A stretch of DNA of 64,000 bases from positions 49,076,925 to 49,140,924 of the forward strand of contig NC_090178.1 in NCBI RefSeq assembly GCF_024679245.1, written 5' to 3'. The stretch is from Pseudorasbora parva. Lineage: Eukaryota > Chordata > Actinopteri > Cypriniformes > Gobionidae. The notes under the pieces were generated by a model that saw only the letters and a program-made list of their open reading frames with translations, searched no databases and was not told where the DNA came from. Positions 12,287-23,817 of this stretch are shown here, piece after piece (positions within the stretch are counted from its first letter, which is position 1; every line of letters starts with the position of its first letter). Both the position numbers and the translations under genes were made by a program.

Positions 12287-13212
12287 TGAGATGTTTCACT
12301 CTTTGTTATATTGCAGCCATTTGCTAAAATCATTTAAGTTCATTTTTTGTCTCATTAATGTACACACAGCATCTCATATTGACAGAAAACACAGAATTGG
12401 TGACATCTTTGCAGATTATTAAAAACAAAAAACTGAAATATCACATGGTCCTTGCTCAGTATTTAGTAGAAGCACCCTTTTGATCTAAGACAGCCGTGAG
12501 TCTTTTTGGGAAAGATGGAACAAGTTTTTCACTTCTGGATTTGGGGATCCTCTGTCATTCCTCCTGCAGATCCTCTCCAGTTCTGTCAGGTTGGATGGTA
12601 AACATTGCTGGACAGCCATTTCTGGTCTCTCCAGAGATGCCCAATTTGTTTTAAGTCATTGCTCGGGCTGGGCCATTCAAGAACAGTCATGGAGTTGTTG
12701 TGAAGCCACTTCTTTGTTATTTTAGCTGTGTGCTTAGGGTCATTGTGTTAAAACTTTGACCCAGTCTCTGGTCTTGAGCACTCTGGGTTTTCAATATCCC
12801 TGTACTTGGCCGCATTCATCTTTCCTTCGATTGCAAGCAGTCATCCTGTTCCTGTAGCTGAAAAACACCCCCACACCATGATGCTGCCACCACAATGCTT
12901 CACTGTTGGGACTGTATTGGACAGGTGATGAGCAGTGTCTGGTTTACTCTACACATACCGCTAAGAATTAAGGCAAAAAAGTTATAACTTGATCTCATCA
13001 GACCAGAGAATCTTATTTTTAGCAAACTCCATGCAGGCTTTTATGTGTTTTGCAGTGAGGTGAGGCTTCCGTCAGGCCACTCTGCTATAAAGCCCTGACT
13101 GGTGGAGGGCTGCATTGATGGCTGACTTTCTACAACTTTCTCCCATCTCCCGACTGGATCTCTGCAGCTTAGCCACAGTTATATTTGGGTTTTTCTTGAC
13201 CTCTCTCACCAA
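12287..13212 (-). mobile_element. Decayed Tc1/mariner element
   Basis: Minus-strand fossil of a Tc1-like transposase region. The best-preserved block (about 12910-12850) translates as [21 protein letters not shown], the stretch holding the second catalytic-domain motif of Tc1 transposases (usual [12 protein letters not shown]; one Gly is Cys here). It is followed by a stop. Flanking blocks (12620-12730 and 13060-13200) keep the expected order but many stops and indels break the frame. The right end abuts a SINE tail at 13213. Neither terminal inverted repeat is intact, so this is a fragment. Confidence 0.82.
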
Positions 13213-13478
13213 GGCTCTTCTAATAATAATAATAATAATTTGTTACATTTATATAGCGCTTTTCAAGGCAAAGGTTTTACATTGAAGGAGGGAATCTCCT
13301 CAAACCACCACCACTTTGGCAGCATCCACCTGGATGATGACGACGGCAGCCATTTTTTGCCAGAACGCCCACCACACACCAGCTGATTGGTGGAGAGGAG
13401 ACAGAATGATGAAGCCAATCTGGATACGGGTGATAAGGAGGTCGCGCATTAACGTAGTCAACTTTTACATAGGCCTTC
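13213..13478 (-). mobile_element. SINE3-type SINE, tail half
   Basis: Minus-strand 3' part of the 5S-derived SINE whose head half lies at 8074-8345. The tail ends in an ATT microsatellite (13214-13230 reads as AAT repeats on the plus strand) preceded by AAGCGCTATATAAATGTAAC in element orientation, the LINE-derived tail of this family. The region 13290-13440 (GCTGATTGGTGGAGAGGAGA) is the SINE body. The 5S-like promoter is missing, and the 5' break is near 13440-13478. Confidence 0.8.
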
Positions 13479-13495
13479 GTATATATATATATATA

Positions 13496-14080
13496 CACTC
13501 ACCTAAGGGATTATTAGGAACACCATACTAATGCTGTGTTTGACCCCCTTTTGCCTTCAGAACGGCTTTAATTCTATAAAGTTCTAAATAACGTGTGCCA
13601 AGAAAACATCCCCCACACCATTACACCACCACCACCAGCCTGCACAGTGGTAACAAAGCATGATGGATCCATGTTCTCATTCTGTTTACGCCAAAATCTG
13701 ACTCTACCATCTGAATGTCTCAGTAGAAATCAAGACTTTTCAGACCAGGCAACATTTTTACAGTCTTCAACTGTCCAATGTTGGTGAGCTTGTGCAAATT
13801 GTAGCCTCTTTTTCCTATTTGTAGTGGAGATGAGTGGTACCCGGTGGGGTCTTCTGCTGTTGTAGCCCATCCGCCTCAAGGTTGTGTGTGTTGTGGCTTC
13901 ACAAATGCTTTGCTGCATACCTCGGTTGTAACGAGTGGTTATTTCAGTCAAAGTTGCTCTTCTATCAGCTTGAATCAGTCGGTCCATTCTCCTCCTTCCC
14001 AAATCCCAGTAACTGAGCAGATTGTGAAATACTCAGACAACAACCATGCCACTTGATTTAAATTGATCACTTTTCTTTAT
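13496..14080 (-). mobile_element. Tc1-like element, copy A: middle kept, flanks deleted
   Basis: Starts at a TA target (13494-13495) with CACTCACCTAAGGGATTATT, the same terminal repeat as the element at 19337. After about 90 bp (near 13590) it jumps to the middle of the transposase region (GTGTGCCAAGAAAACATCCC), and near 14000 it jumps again toward the other end (CCCAGTAACTGAGCAGATTG). The right terminal repeat is lost near 14080. It is complementary to the copy at 19337-20089, which kept the parts deleted here. Confidence 0.87.
13730..14002 (-). pseudogene. Tc1-like transposase fragment (HTH region to first catalytic Asp)
   Basis: A 90-codon open frame, MGRRRMDRLIQADRRATL to KNVAWSEKS. The first half is the second helix-turn-helix of the Tc1 paired-like DNA-binding domain (TLTEITTRYNRGMQQSICEA). 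The end is the approach to the catalytic domain, where Tc1 transposases read WSDES with the first catalytic Asp; here WSEKS has Glu instead. The N-terminal HTH and the rest of the catalytic core are deleted. An intact protein would bind the terminal repeats and cut at TA; this one cannot. Confidence 0.82.
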
Positions 14081-14249
14081 ATATGGGGGAAAAGCTCATT
14101 AAACAAAATATAAATATTGCATAGTATCATAACATAAAAACAATGGGAAAAAAATTACAAAATTATAATTATATTACATTGGTTTTCCTAGAAAAATAAA
14201 TACATTTTAAGGCTTTGGTTGCTTGTGTCATGTTAAAATAATGAAGATC

Positions 14250-14582
14250 TGTGAGGTGGGGACTCAAGGGCAGGATAAGTGAGAACATATTCACAGAATC
14301 AAAACATAACATAAACAAAAACCCACAAGGGGACAAAACAACAAATCCAAAATAATACAACTCAACACATACAAGTAGAGACCAGACAATCATCCAACAC
14401 AGACTGCAAACACAAAGAGACTTATAAGGGGGACAAATCAAGCAAGTATTAAGGGAATAACAGGTGGGGGAAATGAAACCAATAATGAGATAACAAGGAG
14501 GAGGTGTCTGACAGAGACACGAGCACATGCCCAAAGTAACTAAACGCCCATGTGCTACACAAGACAGGACAGACATGTGACA
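14250..14582 (-). repeat. LTR, probably solo (LTR family 1, copy 1)
   Basis: In minus orientation it begins TGTCACATGTCTGTCCTGTC, carries a TATA-like CCCTTATAAGTC (about 14425) and ends near CTTGAGTCCCCACCTCACA. The beginning and end blocks match the solo LTR at 60662-60998 (TGTCACATACCTGTCCTGTC; CACTTGAGTCCTCGCACC). No matching target duplication is seen (aagatc against gctttt), and the last bases of the LTR seem lost. There is no internal element sequence on either side. Confidence 0.65.
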
Positions 14583-16430
14583 GCTTTTGACTGTGAAGGA
14601 GCAGAATATGACCCCTAAACAAAGAGGACCAGAGGATTACAACTCATTCTTTCCTCACTTCCTTTCCTTCTGCAACCCGTGTGAATGTGTGTGCATGTTT
14701 AGGTTAAAAACTTTTTTTTCCAAACTTGTTTAAACTTTCTTTATATATCAATACATAATTAAAATGTATGTACTCTGAAAAAGAAAGTATAAAAATTGAG
14801 TGTCTGTAGACCTCTCACGACTGTTTTAAAGACAGCTCATTATTTCCATTCTCTCCACCTTCTCCCTTCTGGGCTCTTTCCAAAGCCACACCCCCAAAAT
14901 ACATGAACTCTGGAAGACGCATTATTTACCTCAGACGAGCAGTGTGCATGTAGTGACAATATTATGTACATATATACATTATGCTAAATAATGTTATGTT
15001 AGCTATATTAGGCAGCTTCATGTGCTCTTGATACATGCTTCATGAAAACATAAACCAAAAAAATGTATAATCAAAATGAAAGATGACCTGTCCAGCAGAA
15101 ATACAGCCAGCAATGAGTCGTTTTTCAGGTCCCTCAGTTCTCACCATCGTTGAAAAGCCACGGCGATATTTACTCGCGTTTGATTTCTTTGTTTAGCCAA
15201 AGACTTTCTGTGCATTGCCTTTTCTCGTACTGTCTTCCTTTTTTTGCATTGTTTGCCTTTGCTGACTGCAAAACCCTGCTCTGTGAAGTTTGAATGCTTT
15301 TTCTCTGCCATTATTTTGCCGAGGTTTCTTGCCTCTTGAACTGCTCAAATCAAACGAGCGCGCATGTGGGCAGATCCTGTAGCGATAGCGGTGGTCGCCA
15401 TGGTAGCGAGAGAGAGTGACAGTCGCCCCAGCCAATCATTTGTTTCGTCCCGAACGAAAATAATGAGCGGTGTTTATTGCAGATTAAAAAGTCTAGAGTC
15501 ACTCGTTTTTTATACTCTCCTTTTCACAGTACTTACATTTGAATTATGTATTGACATTTAAAGAAAGTTTAAACAAATTTGGACAAAAGTGTTTTAGATC
15601 AGTTTTTCCTACCCTACCTGATTTGAATGATTGATGACATCAATGTCAAAAGATCTAGACTTCTAATGTATGAAAGACATTTCTGTTTGAAATTCAATAG
15701 TATTTTATTATGCATATCATAGTGAATATGTATTTTGTGTTATTAGTCCTTGTAGCAGGTGTGTACATTAATACTGAATGAAGAGTGAGGTTCTCATTTG
15801 CCAGTGTCCCTGTGCTTCCCATCGCTGCTCTCTGGAGTCTGTGCTGTGTCGCCTCTGCTGTGGTGTTAATGTCAGCGGGACGCCCCGACAGGAAAAGACC
15901 CAGCGTGGGGGATTTTTCTCTCAGAGGTTTGAAAGTGTCTCCTGTAGATCAGGGACAGCCAGCCGGGCCCTGGCATTGACCCTTATAAATGGATGGCGCT
16001 TGGTATTGAAAAAGGACTGGTCTTTCTTCGGCATATTTGAGTGTCACAAATAAAAATATGTTTTAGCAGTGCTAACTTTTTGCCATGATGACACTTGTGA
16101 AGTTGCTTAAACTGACCATGTAAAATGACCATCGAGAAATAAACATATCCACTTTACATGGAGATTGAATGTGCACACAGCGGGGTCCAAGGACTATTTT
16201 CATTTAAACATTCAAATATAATACATTTTAGGATTTTGAAAAATGGTCCACTTTAGACAATCTATAATGATAAGTAACTTTGCAATTGCATGTCAGTTAA
16301 CTCTGTCAAATGACTGTTGAATACTTGAATCTGATTTGCTGATGTATATTTTAAGGTGTGCAATTATTTTCAGGGAAATGCATGCCAAAAGTTTAATTTG
16401 ATAAAATTGTCAGAACAGCGCTGACAACAC

Positions 16431-16431
<1 letters not shown>
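14583..16431. other. No gene recognised
   Basis: Two short frames near 15193-15435 and 15778-16053 have no recognisable domain and no splice or regulatory context that I can defend. The segment 15170-15470 is GC-richer than its flanks. It may be unique host sequence. Confidence 0.4.

Positions 16432-16521
<90 letters not shown>
16432..16521. repeat. (CT)n microsatellite
   Basis: About 45 CT dinucleotides, lying about 20 bp upstream of the 5'-truncated LINE that starts near 16541. Confidence 0.98.
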
Positions 16522-16523
<2 letters not shown>

Positions 16524-16540
16524 ACAGGTCTGGAGTGAGG

Positions 16541-17366
16541 AATATACATTTCCACCCATTAAAGTTTCTGCGGCTGTACAAGAGGAGAATGAGGAAGCGG
16601 GAAATTTGAGTACCCTGAGTTGGGCAGTTTTCAAGAAATGAAGAAGAAAGAGCTATATATCACATGTGTTAAAGTAACTCATCAGACTGTGTTGAGAGGA
16701 GTGAAGCCGTGGAAGTGGTCAGAAGTGTTTGGGACTGATTTTAAGGCATCCTGGAGGTCTCTTTATAAGCAGCCTGTTGGAGAAGCGCACTATAGACCTG
16801 CAGTGGAGGTTGTTGTTCGGGGCTATAGCTACGAACAGACACGTGGCACACCTGAATCCGGCAGTGGGGACAGAGAGTTTATTTTGTGGTTTAGAGGAAA
16901 CGGTTAGTCACTTATTTATTGATTGTTTTAGGTTGAAGGGAGTTTTTAATTTTTTGACGCAATGTTTTATAAGGTGTGGAGAACTTTTTTCGCATCAGAT
17001 TTTTATAAGTGGACCAGTATATAATTTCAAGGAAAAAAGGGAGAAATGTTTACTGAATTTTTTGTTAGGGTCTGCAAAATTGTCGATCTGGAAAACTAGG
17101 AAAAATAAAATGTTGGGGATTGGTTCAACAAATGCTGAGATGGTTTTAAAAGGAATGATAACGGCTAGAATAAAAATTGAGTATACATATTATAAATTGG
17201 TAAATAACATTGTAATGTTTTCTGAAATATGGTCAGTGGGGGAAGTTCTTTGTGAAATTGGAGAAAATGAAATGTTGATTTTAAATTTGTAGAATGTAAT
17301 TTATTTTGTAACAATAGTATGGTTTGATGTAGAAAGACAAATGGTCAAATAAAGAGATTGTTAAGC
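16541..17366 (+). mobile_element. 5'-truncated L1/Tx1-type LINE, 3' end
   Basis: Contains the last ~220 codons of an ORF2 and a ~70-bp 3' UTR ending in AATAAAGAGATTGTTAAGCC, followed directly by a CT/GTCT/GT microsatellite that may have grown from the LINE tail. 5' truncation is typical of LINE insertion by target-primed reverse transcription. The clade is inferred from the C-terminal zinc-binding region and is not certain. Confidence 0.75.
16620..17292 (+). pseudogene. LINE ORF2 C-terminus with one frameshift
   Basis: The region downstream of the reverse transcriptase in an L1/Tx1-like ORF2. Frame 1 (from about 16638) reads KKKELYITCVKVTHQTVLRG then SWRSLYKQP. At about 16770 the reading continues in another frame as LEKRTIDLQWRLLFGAIATN, RHVAHLNPAVGTESLFCGLE and ETVSHLFIDC. 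The Cys/His pattern (SLFC...H...C) is the terminal zinc-binding motif; its first Cys is Ser here. The frame then runs open to a stop at 17290. Apart from the shift and the lost Cys the segment is well preserved, so the insertion is probably not very old. No RT domain remains. Confidence 0.75.
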
Positions 17367-18284
<918 letters not shown>

Positions 18285-18288
18285 TTAA

Positions 18289-18581
18289 AGGGTAACTAAA
18301 ACCCTAGAACAACTTTTTTGTTAAATATCTGCAAGACTGGGGCTTTATTGGTGCAGTTAATTCATTCTAGTAAATGTTTTGAAAATTGGGTATAAAGTGT
18401 TTTAATTCTACAATATACGTATGGTGTAAAAGTGCTCCTCTCTTACGGTTGAACAGTGGCTACTGCAGTCAAATTTTCCTATTGGACATTGTTTGCCATC
18501 ATGACATGTTGGTTCATCCAATGTCCCACTATCCACGCCCCTGACAAGAGCTAAGAAAAGTATTCCCGCATTGAACGCTCA
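18289..18581. mobile_element. Left end of a TTAA-type element
   Basis: TTAA (18285-18288) is followed by AGGGTAACTAAAACCCTAGA, the same TTAA|AGG start as the complete elements at 9298, 25272, 53323 and 61674. No matching right end is visible, and a foldback MITE sits at 18582. It is therefore a partial or interrupted copy. Confidence 0.5.
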
Positions 18582-18991
18582 CACTGCAAAAAAATGCTTT
18601 TCTCACTTAGTTTTTTTTCTTGTTTCTAGGCAAAATATCAAAAAATTATTTCATTAAGAAACATTTACTAGACAAGCAAAAATGATTGTCTAGGTTTGGG
18701 AAGAAATAAAGCAACAACAAAAAAATACTAGCTTTATTTTTGCTTTAAAATTAGCAAAATTATCTGCCAATGGGGTAAGAAAAGTAATCTTGTTAAGATT
18801 ATTTTGCTCACCCCATTGGCAGATTATTTTGCTTATTTTTAATTAACTCTCTTAATTTTGAGTTATTTTTTCCCCAAAGCAAGACAATCGCTTTTGCTTG
18901 TCTAGTAAATACTTCTTGTTTTAAGAATCTTTAGATATTTTGACTAGAAACAAGACCAAAATACTAAGAAAGAAAAGCATTTTTTTCAGTG
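18582..18991. mobile_element. Angel-like foldback MITE
   Basis: A 410-bp imperfect palindrome. It starts CACTGCAAAAAAATGCTTTT and ends AAAGCATTTTTTTCAGTG. The centre pairs GCCAATGGGGTAAGAAAAGT with CTCACCCCATTGGC (18765-18830), and the arms carry matching TAGACAAGCAAAAATGATTG / CTTTTGCTTGTCTAGTAAAT blocks. It has no coding capacity and the whole length could extrude as a hairpin. It resembles the inverted-repeat elements called Angel in teleosts; the name is from memory. The target duplication is unclear. Confidence 0.85.
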
Positions 18992-19334
18992 CATGTTCCA
19001 TGAAGTAGAAACATTATGGATGAAACTTACTTGACACTTGCTATCAACATTATTTGAATGATTATTATTTGATTATAATGAAGAAAGCGGTTAACTAATG
19101 CAGTGGGTAGTACACGTCAGGCTTTCATTGCGATATTTTCCCGGCCCTCATATGTGCAGATACTTTATATACATGAGACGTGCTTTCAAACCCTGACATG
19201 TAGCTGTCAATCAATCCATCACTGCGGGTCTCAGGTGCACACGGAACCATTGTATATGTGCGGGACAAGACCCACCCACTTTTTAAGACCAATGATATTG
19301 GACCCACTCACTTTTATCGTCTCACCACATGTCA
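18992..19334. other. No feature recognised
   Basis: Non-coding. A B-box-like GCTTTCAAACCC at about 19178 was considered as a tRNA-SINE remnant but no aligned A box or tail supports it. Confidence 0.4.
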
Positions 19335-19336
19335 TA

Positions 19337-20089
19337 CACTCACCTAAAGGATTATTAGGAACACACACTAATACTGTGTTTGACCCCCTTTCTCCTTCAG
19401 AACTGCCTTAATTCTACGTGGCATTGATTCAACAAGGTGCTGAAAGCATTCTTTAGAAATGTTGGCCCATATTGATAGGAGAGCATCTTGCAGTTGATGG
19501 AGATTTGTGGGATGCACATCCAGGGCACGAAGCTCCCGTTCCACCACATCCCAAAGATGCTCTATTGGGTTGAGATCTGGTGACTGTGGCGGCCATTTTA
19601 GTACAGTCAACTCATTGTCATGTTCAAGAAACTAATTTGAAATGATTGGAGCTTTGTGACATGGTGCATTATCCTGCTGGAAGTAGCCATTAGAGGATGG
19701 GGACATGGTGGTCATAAAGGGATGGACATGGTCAGAAACAATGCTCAGGTAGGCCGTGGCATTTAAACGATGCCCAATTGGCAATATTTCCCACAGGACT
19801 CCCACATACTGGATGTTTTTCCCTTTTCACACCATTCTTTGTAAACCCTAGAAATGGTTGTGTGTGTAAATCCCAGTAACTGAGCAGATAGTGAAATACG
19901 ACCCGTCTGGCACCAACAACCATGCCACGCTCAAAACTGCTTTAATCACCTTTCTTTCCCATTCTGACATTCAGTTTGGAGTTCAGGAGATTGTCTTGAC
20001 CAGGACCACACCCCTAAATGCACTGAAGCAACTGCCATGTGATTGGTTGATTAGATAATTACATTAATGAGAAACTCTTAAGGTGAGTG
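19337..20089 (-). mobile_element. Tc1-like element, copy B: ends kept, middle deleted
   Basis: Bounded by TA on both sides (19335-19336 and 20090-20091). The left end is CACTCACCTAAAGGATTATT and the right end is CTTAAGGTGAGTG. The transposase 3' half (minus strand) is present from 19368 to about 19780. The sequence then jumps from GATGCCCAATTGGCAATATT (about 19790) to CCACAGGACTCCCACATACT near the start of the gene. The missing centre is what copy A at 13496-14080 retains. Confidence 0.9.
19368..19610 (-). pseudogene. Tc1-like transposase C-terminal domain
   Basis: An 80-codon open frame with the end of the DDE catalytic core: WPPQSPDLNPIEHLWDVVER. The acidic residue of the third catalytic position follows the NPIEHLW signature. 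The frame ends EKGGQTQY with a natural-looking stop. It lacks the first two catalytic residues and the DNA-binding domains, because the centre of the element is deleted. The N-terminal coding part survives separately at about 19800-19950 in a broken frame. No function is expected. Confidence 0.87.
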
Positions 20090-20091
20090 TA

Positions 20092-20372
20092 TTTACCTAC
20101 CCATAACTGATAAACACATATTATTAAACACATTAGACACTTAATTTCCACTTTTCTAATATTTTCTTAATTTTTATTGAAAATAAATGCCTTTCTTAAT
20201 CTGATATGTGATGGGAAAAGGGAGTAGAGTGATTTTGGCAAAATGCGGATTTGAACCCGTTTTGATTTGCGTCAAAACATAACGACGTGTCTTGTATTGG
20301 GACTGTTAATGTTCCTGTGTTATCTGTATTTTGTCTGGCCCAACCAGATGTTTATTAAACAAGTATATTTAG
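20092..20372. other. No feature recognised
   Basis: AT-rich DNA between the Tc1 copy B target site and the hAT-like left end. Nothing recognised. Confidence 0.4.
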
Positions 20373-20460
20373 CAGGGGTGTAACGGTACACATGTTGGGT
20401 GCAGGGCTTTAGTTTCGGTGTACCGAGCGCTATAATGCAATCTTTAACAGATAACACTTG
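20373..20460 (+). mobile_element. hAT-like left end (CAGGGGTGTAACGGTACAC)
   Basis: Begins CAGGGGTGTAACGGTACAC and continues with GGTGTACCGAGCGC, the terminal and subterminal pattern of a fish hAT family. No right terminus was found downstream, so the extent is unknown; the hAT interior may reach to about 20850. It is called from the terminus only. Confidence 0.5.
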
Positions 20461-21359
20461 TTATCTGCTTGTTTTAAGTGTGGAACACACTTCATTCAGA
20501 GATCCCTCATGAACATATTAAGTATTCAGTCCATGTTATCATGAAATTCAAACGATAAATGCCATTTTGATGCTCTTTAATGTGACGTGACTGATCAGTG
20601 TAGGCGCGTCAGTTTAGACGGCAGTGCGACGCGCGAGTAAATGCGGTCATCTCTTCCTAAAGAATAAACATGAATTAATATCTCTTAAGGTAGGCTATGT
20701 TGAGGATGCATTACAACTTACTGAAATGTATTATTTGTCAAGTAATCGCTTAATCAGTGTTTTAACCATGGAAAGACAAATCAGCTTGCAACGTCCAGTA
20801 GCATCACATTTACCTCGGTCAAGTCATTTAGTGTGCACATCTGTGTTAGTTCACTAGAGAAACAAACTCTTTTGCTAAATATATGCACTATATATTAGCC
20901 TATATATTAATACTTAACCTGTTATTGATGTCTTGTTTATTTAATGTATGTTTCAATAAATATGTCATGATTTGACTGCCAGGTATAAATTATTATATTT
21001 CAGCAATGAATTGGAGAAGAAAAATATTTAATGAGAATTAGAAGTTAATGCAAAAACTTATGTGAGGCTTATGAGTGTTTATTATTATATCTAAAAATAA
21101 CTGAATTGAGGCATATTTGGGCTCTGTTGGTAACCTTTTACAATGTGTAGCCTAAGTAAGGACTCCCTATATTTACAGCATTATCTTTAAGAAACCTTTA
21201 GTCATAATTGAATTAATTTAGGAAAAATTCAGTAAACCACTGTTGAATAAAAATAAATAAAAAGCAATTTTTTAAAACTGCTGTTCTGAAATCGTCTGAA
21301 AAACTCCTGTAAAAATGTTCTGGGAGAGGACCCAACCCAATGCATTTTATTATTATATA

Positions 21360-21390
<31 letters not shown>

Positions 21391-21693
21391 GCTTCTGACG
21401 CCCATCACTTACAGTATTAGTACTGTTAGGTTAGAATAAGTTGACATGTATCAAAGTTATATAGTCAGTATAATGTCTGTTGGGGAGCATCACAATAAAG
21501 AGTTATCATACATTAAGCAGACAGTCTATTCTAATGACTGCTAGTTGACATGTAGTTAGTTGAATGTCTAAAGTGGACTATTTTAATTAAGTGTTAACAA
21601 GCCATGGCTTAAAATGAAAAGAAAGCAGAAAATTCAGCAAGGTTACTTCCTCTGAACAAAAGGTCAGATTTCCTTGGCTCCACTGAAGCACAT

Positions 21694-21695
<2 letters not shown>
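20461..21695. other. No gene; poly-T tract at 21364-21390
   Basis: Short frames only. A run of 27 T bases at 21364-21390 after TATATATATA could be the A-tail of a minus-strand retroposed sequence, but the adjoining sequence is not recognised. Confidence 0.4.

Positions 21696-21770
<75 letters not shown>
21696..21770. repeat. (CT)n microsatellite
   Basis: About 37 CT dinucleotides. Confidence 0.98.
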
Positions 21771-21772
<2 letters not shown>

Positions 21773-21901
21773 AACATGCTCAGATCACGCTGGGCTAACA
21801 TGGATCATCAGGTTTTGTTCATGCCAACTCAAGAGCTGCTGTCAGAAAATCAAAAGGGAAACATAACAAATACTGGTGCTCTGAAATTCATAAACCTCTT
21901 T

Positions 21902-23817
21902 GGTAACACTTTCTAGAAGCATGTATTTATATTTATAATGCATTATAATGGTATTCTTAATGCATGCATAATGCCTTACAAACAATGTTATAATATGTTG
22001 TATCATCTGATAAATAATCATAACCAACGTGATCTCATGAAAATACGTGAGTATTTTTACGTAAAGTGTGATTCTACTACACGTACATTTACTAACATTT
22101 TCACACACAATAAAACGTACAATACTGACTTATTAACAGCACTAAAATGTACAATATTTACGTATCCAAGTGTGAACGTGTAAGTTACCAGCCACTGGCT
22201 CCCATAAATCGTGGCATTAATATTGTTTATTTTATATCCAATAGTCACATCAATACATGTTTTCAGTCACATTTATTAAATGCATTTTATATAAAATAAC
22301 AGAAATATAAAATAACATTTTGCTCTCGTGACTTCTGCTACAAACTCATTTCGGATGACTAGATAATGTTAAAAGAAGACTGAATTTTAAAACCGTCAGA
22401 TGAATAACATTCTTGCCAACCATTTTGTAGTATTTAGCTTGTTGTTTGCTGTGAGACATAAAAAGGCATTTTCTCCTATTCAGCAACTGGCGATCACAAG
22501 ATACACCAAAACACAACATCAATTCACAAAACACGTTTGCTGTAATCCAAATCGTTAGAATCCATATGTTTGCGAGAAACAAATCCAAATTGAGCCCGGT
22601 GATCTTCATCTCCATTAGCCTTCCATTAGTCTTCATCTCCTCTCAGTAGCGCGACGGTAAACATCAAATCTCGCGCTCGTTGTGAATTCAAATGTAAAAA
22701 ACGCGCCCTCATGAAGCGTTACGACATGATTTACGGCAGTGGCATCGAACACTCATTGGCTCTCGCCTGCTTCGTCACAGATTTTGACATGCCGTGTTTC
22801 AGTCGATTTTTATTTGAAATGGGAAACGCGCAACTTCACGGAGAGAAGCCGGATTAATATTTTCATTGATTAATAGCTAATATTCTGCTCTGTACCTCAT
22901 ACAAAACTATTAACGTTATATACCACCAGAGAGGACTGCGACTGCGACTGCAACACATCTTCATTTGAACTACTTTTGGTACCGCTTTTGACATTTTTGC
23001 AATAAATAACTTATTGTGATTACACTGGTCTGTCTGTTATGCTTTGATTTATAACAGTACATTGTTTTAATAAATGCTAATGGGTAGGTTTAGGGGTAAG
23101 TGTAGGATTAGCCGTTCAAAATATTTTTTTAATGCTATATTGTTATCAAAATCGTCATTTTCCAACGTTTTACCTTTTATTTTATTTATATTCTGTATTA
23201 AATTGGTAGGTTTAGGTTTGGGGTAGTGTTAAGGGATCGTACATTAATCAATAAAATGGTCAAAGGGAAATTATATAGATATCTTTATGATATAACAAAA
23301 AAAAAAATGTTTTTACCAGTATAAAGTTTTGTATTCTTAAAAAAGATTTCATGATGGATTCGTAAATATTTTACATTTTTTAGCTGTAAAAATGTAATAA
23401 TACTACGTTTAAATGTTGCAAATACGTCTATATTTTACATTTTAGCACTTCTCCAAACGTACTAAGACGTATGTTTAGTCTCTTTGAAAGTAACGTATTA
23501 ATACCTCCGTATTAACGATGAGACCAGGCTGTCATAACAATAGTTACAATACATTATAATACTCTGCTATTTGTGGTTATAACTTTAAGAGTACAATGCA
23601 TTATGACACCAGATGAAGCCTGCATTTATTATGCATACTTTTATTATTCTTAATGCATTATGATGCCTTATAAACAACATTGTAACATCTATCTAGTGTC
23701 ATAATTCATCGTCCTGTTAAAAGTTATACCACAAATATGAAAGTATTATAACTGTTGTTATGATTATTTATAAGATGGTACAACATATGATAAGGTTGTT
23801 TGTAAGGCATTAAGGCT
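21902..23817. mobile_element. Outer foldback element, split by an insertion
   Basis: The left arm (21902-22024) carries AATGCCTTACAAACAATGTT and ATATGTTGTATCATCTGATA. The right arm (about 23540-23817) carries the same order inverted: TATAAGATGGTACAACATAT then AACAACATTG/GGTTGTTTGTAAGGCATT. The arms pair over roughly 110 bp. The inner element 22025-23532 sits between them with a direct repeat TCATAAC at both junctions, so the outer palindrome was there first. It is non-coding. Confidence 0.75.
22025..23532. mobile_element. Inner foldback-type DNA element with TCATAAC duplication
   Basis: Flanked by TCATAAC at 22018-22024 and 23533-23539. Ends: CAACGTGATCTCATGAAAAT, and GATGAGACCAGGCTG whose complement is CAGCCTGGTCTCATC. 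Near the ends, ACGTA-rich motifs (ATACGTGAGTATTTTTACGT; CGTATTAACGATGAG) and AAAATGTA repeats face each other. Length 1.5 kb, no transposase frame. The ends resemble the GGCGATCTCACG / GTGATCGGG ends of the 58831-59107 foldback, suggesting one superfamily. Confidence 0.7.

Noticed and set aside
15778..16053. 91-codon frame starting MKSEVLICQCPC
   Set aside because: No domain, no signal peptide and no conserved context; the length is within chance expectation.
16370..16634. Arg-Glu repeat frames (also at 26457-26681) and Ser-Leu frames at 21674 and 26363
   Set aside because: They are translations of CT microsatellites.
19110..19330. tRNA-derived SINE or tRNA-like promoter
   Set aside because: Only a B-box-like GCTTTCAAACCC is visible; no A box at the right distance and no tail.
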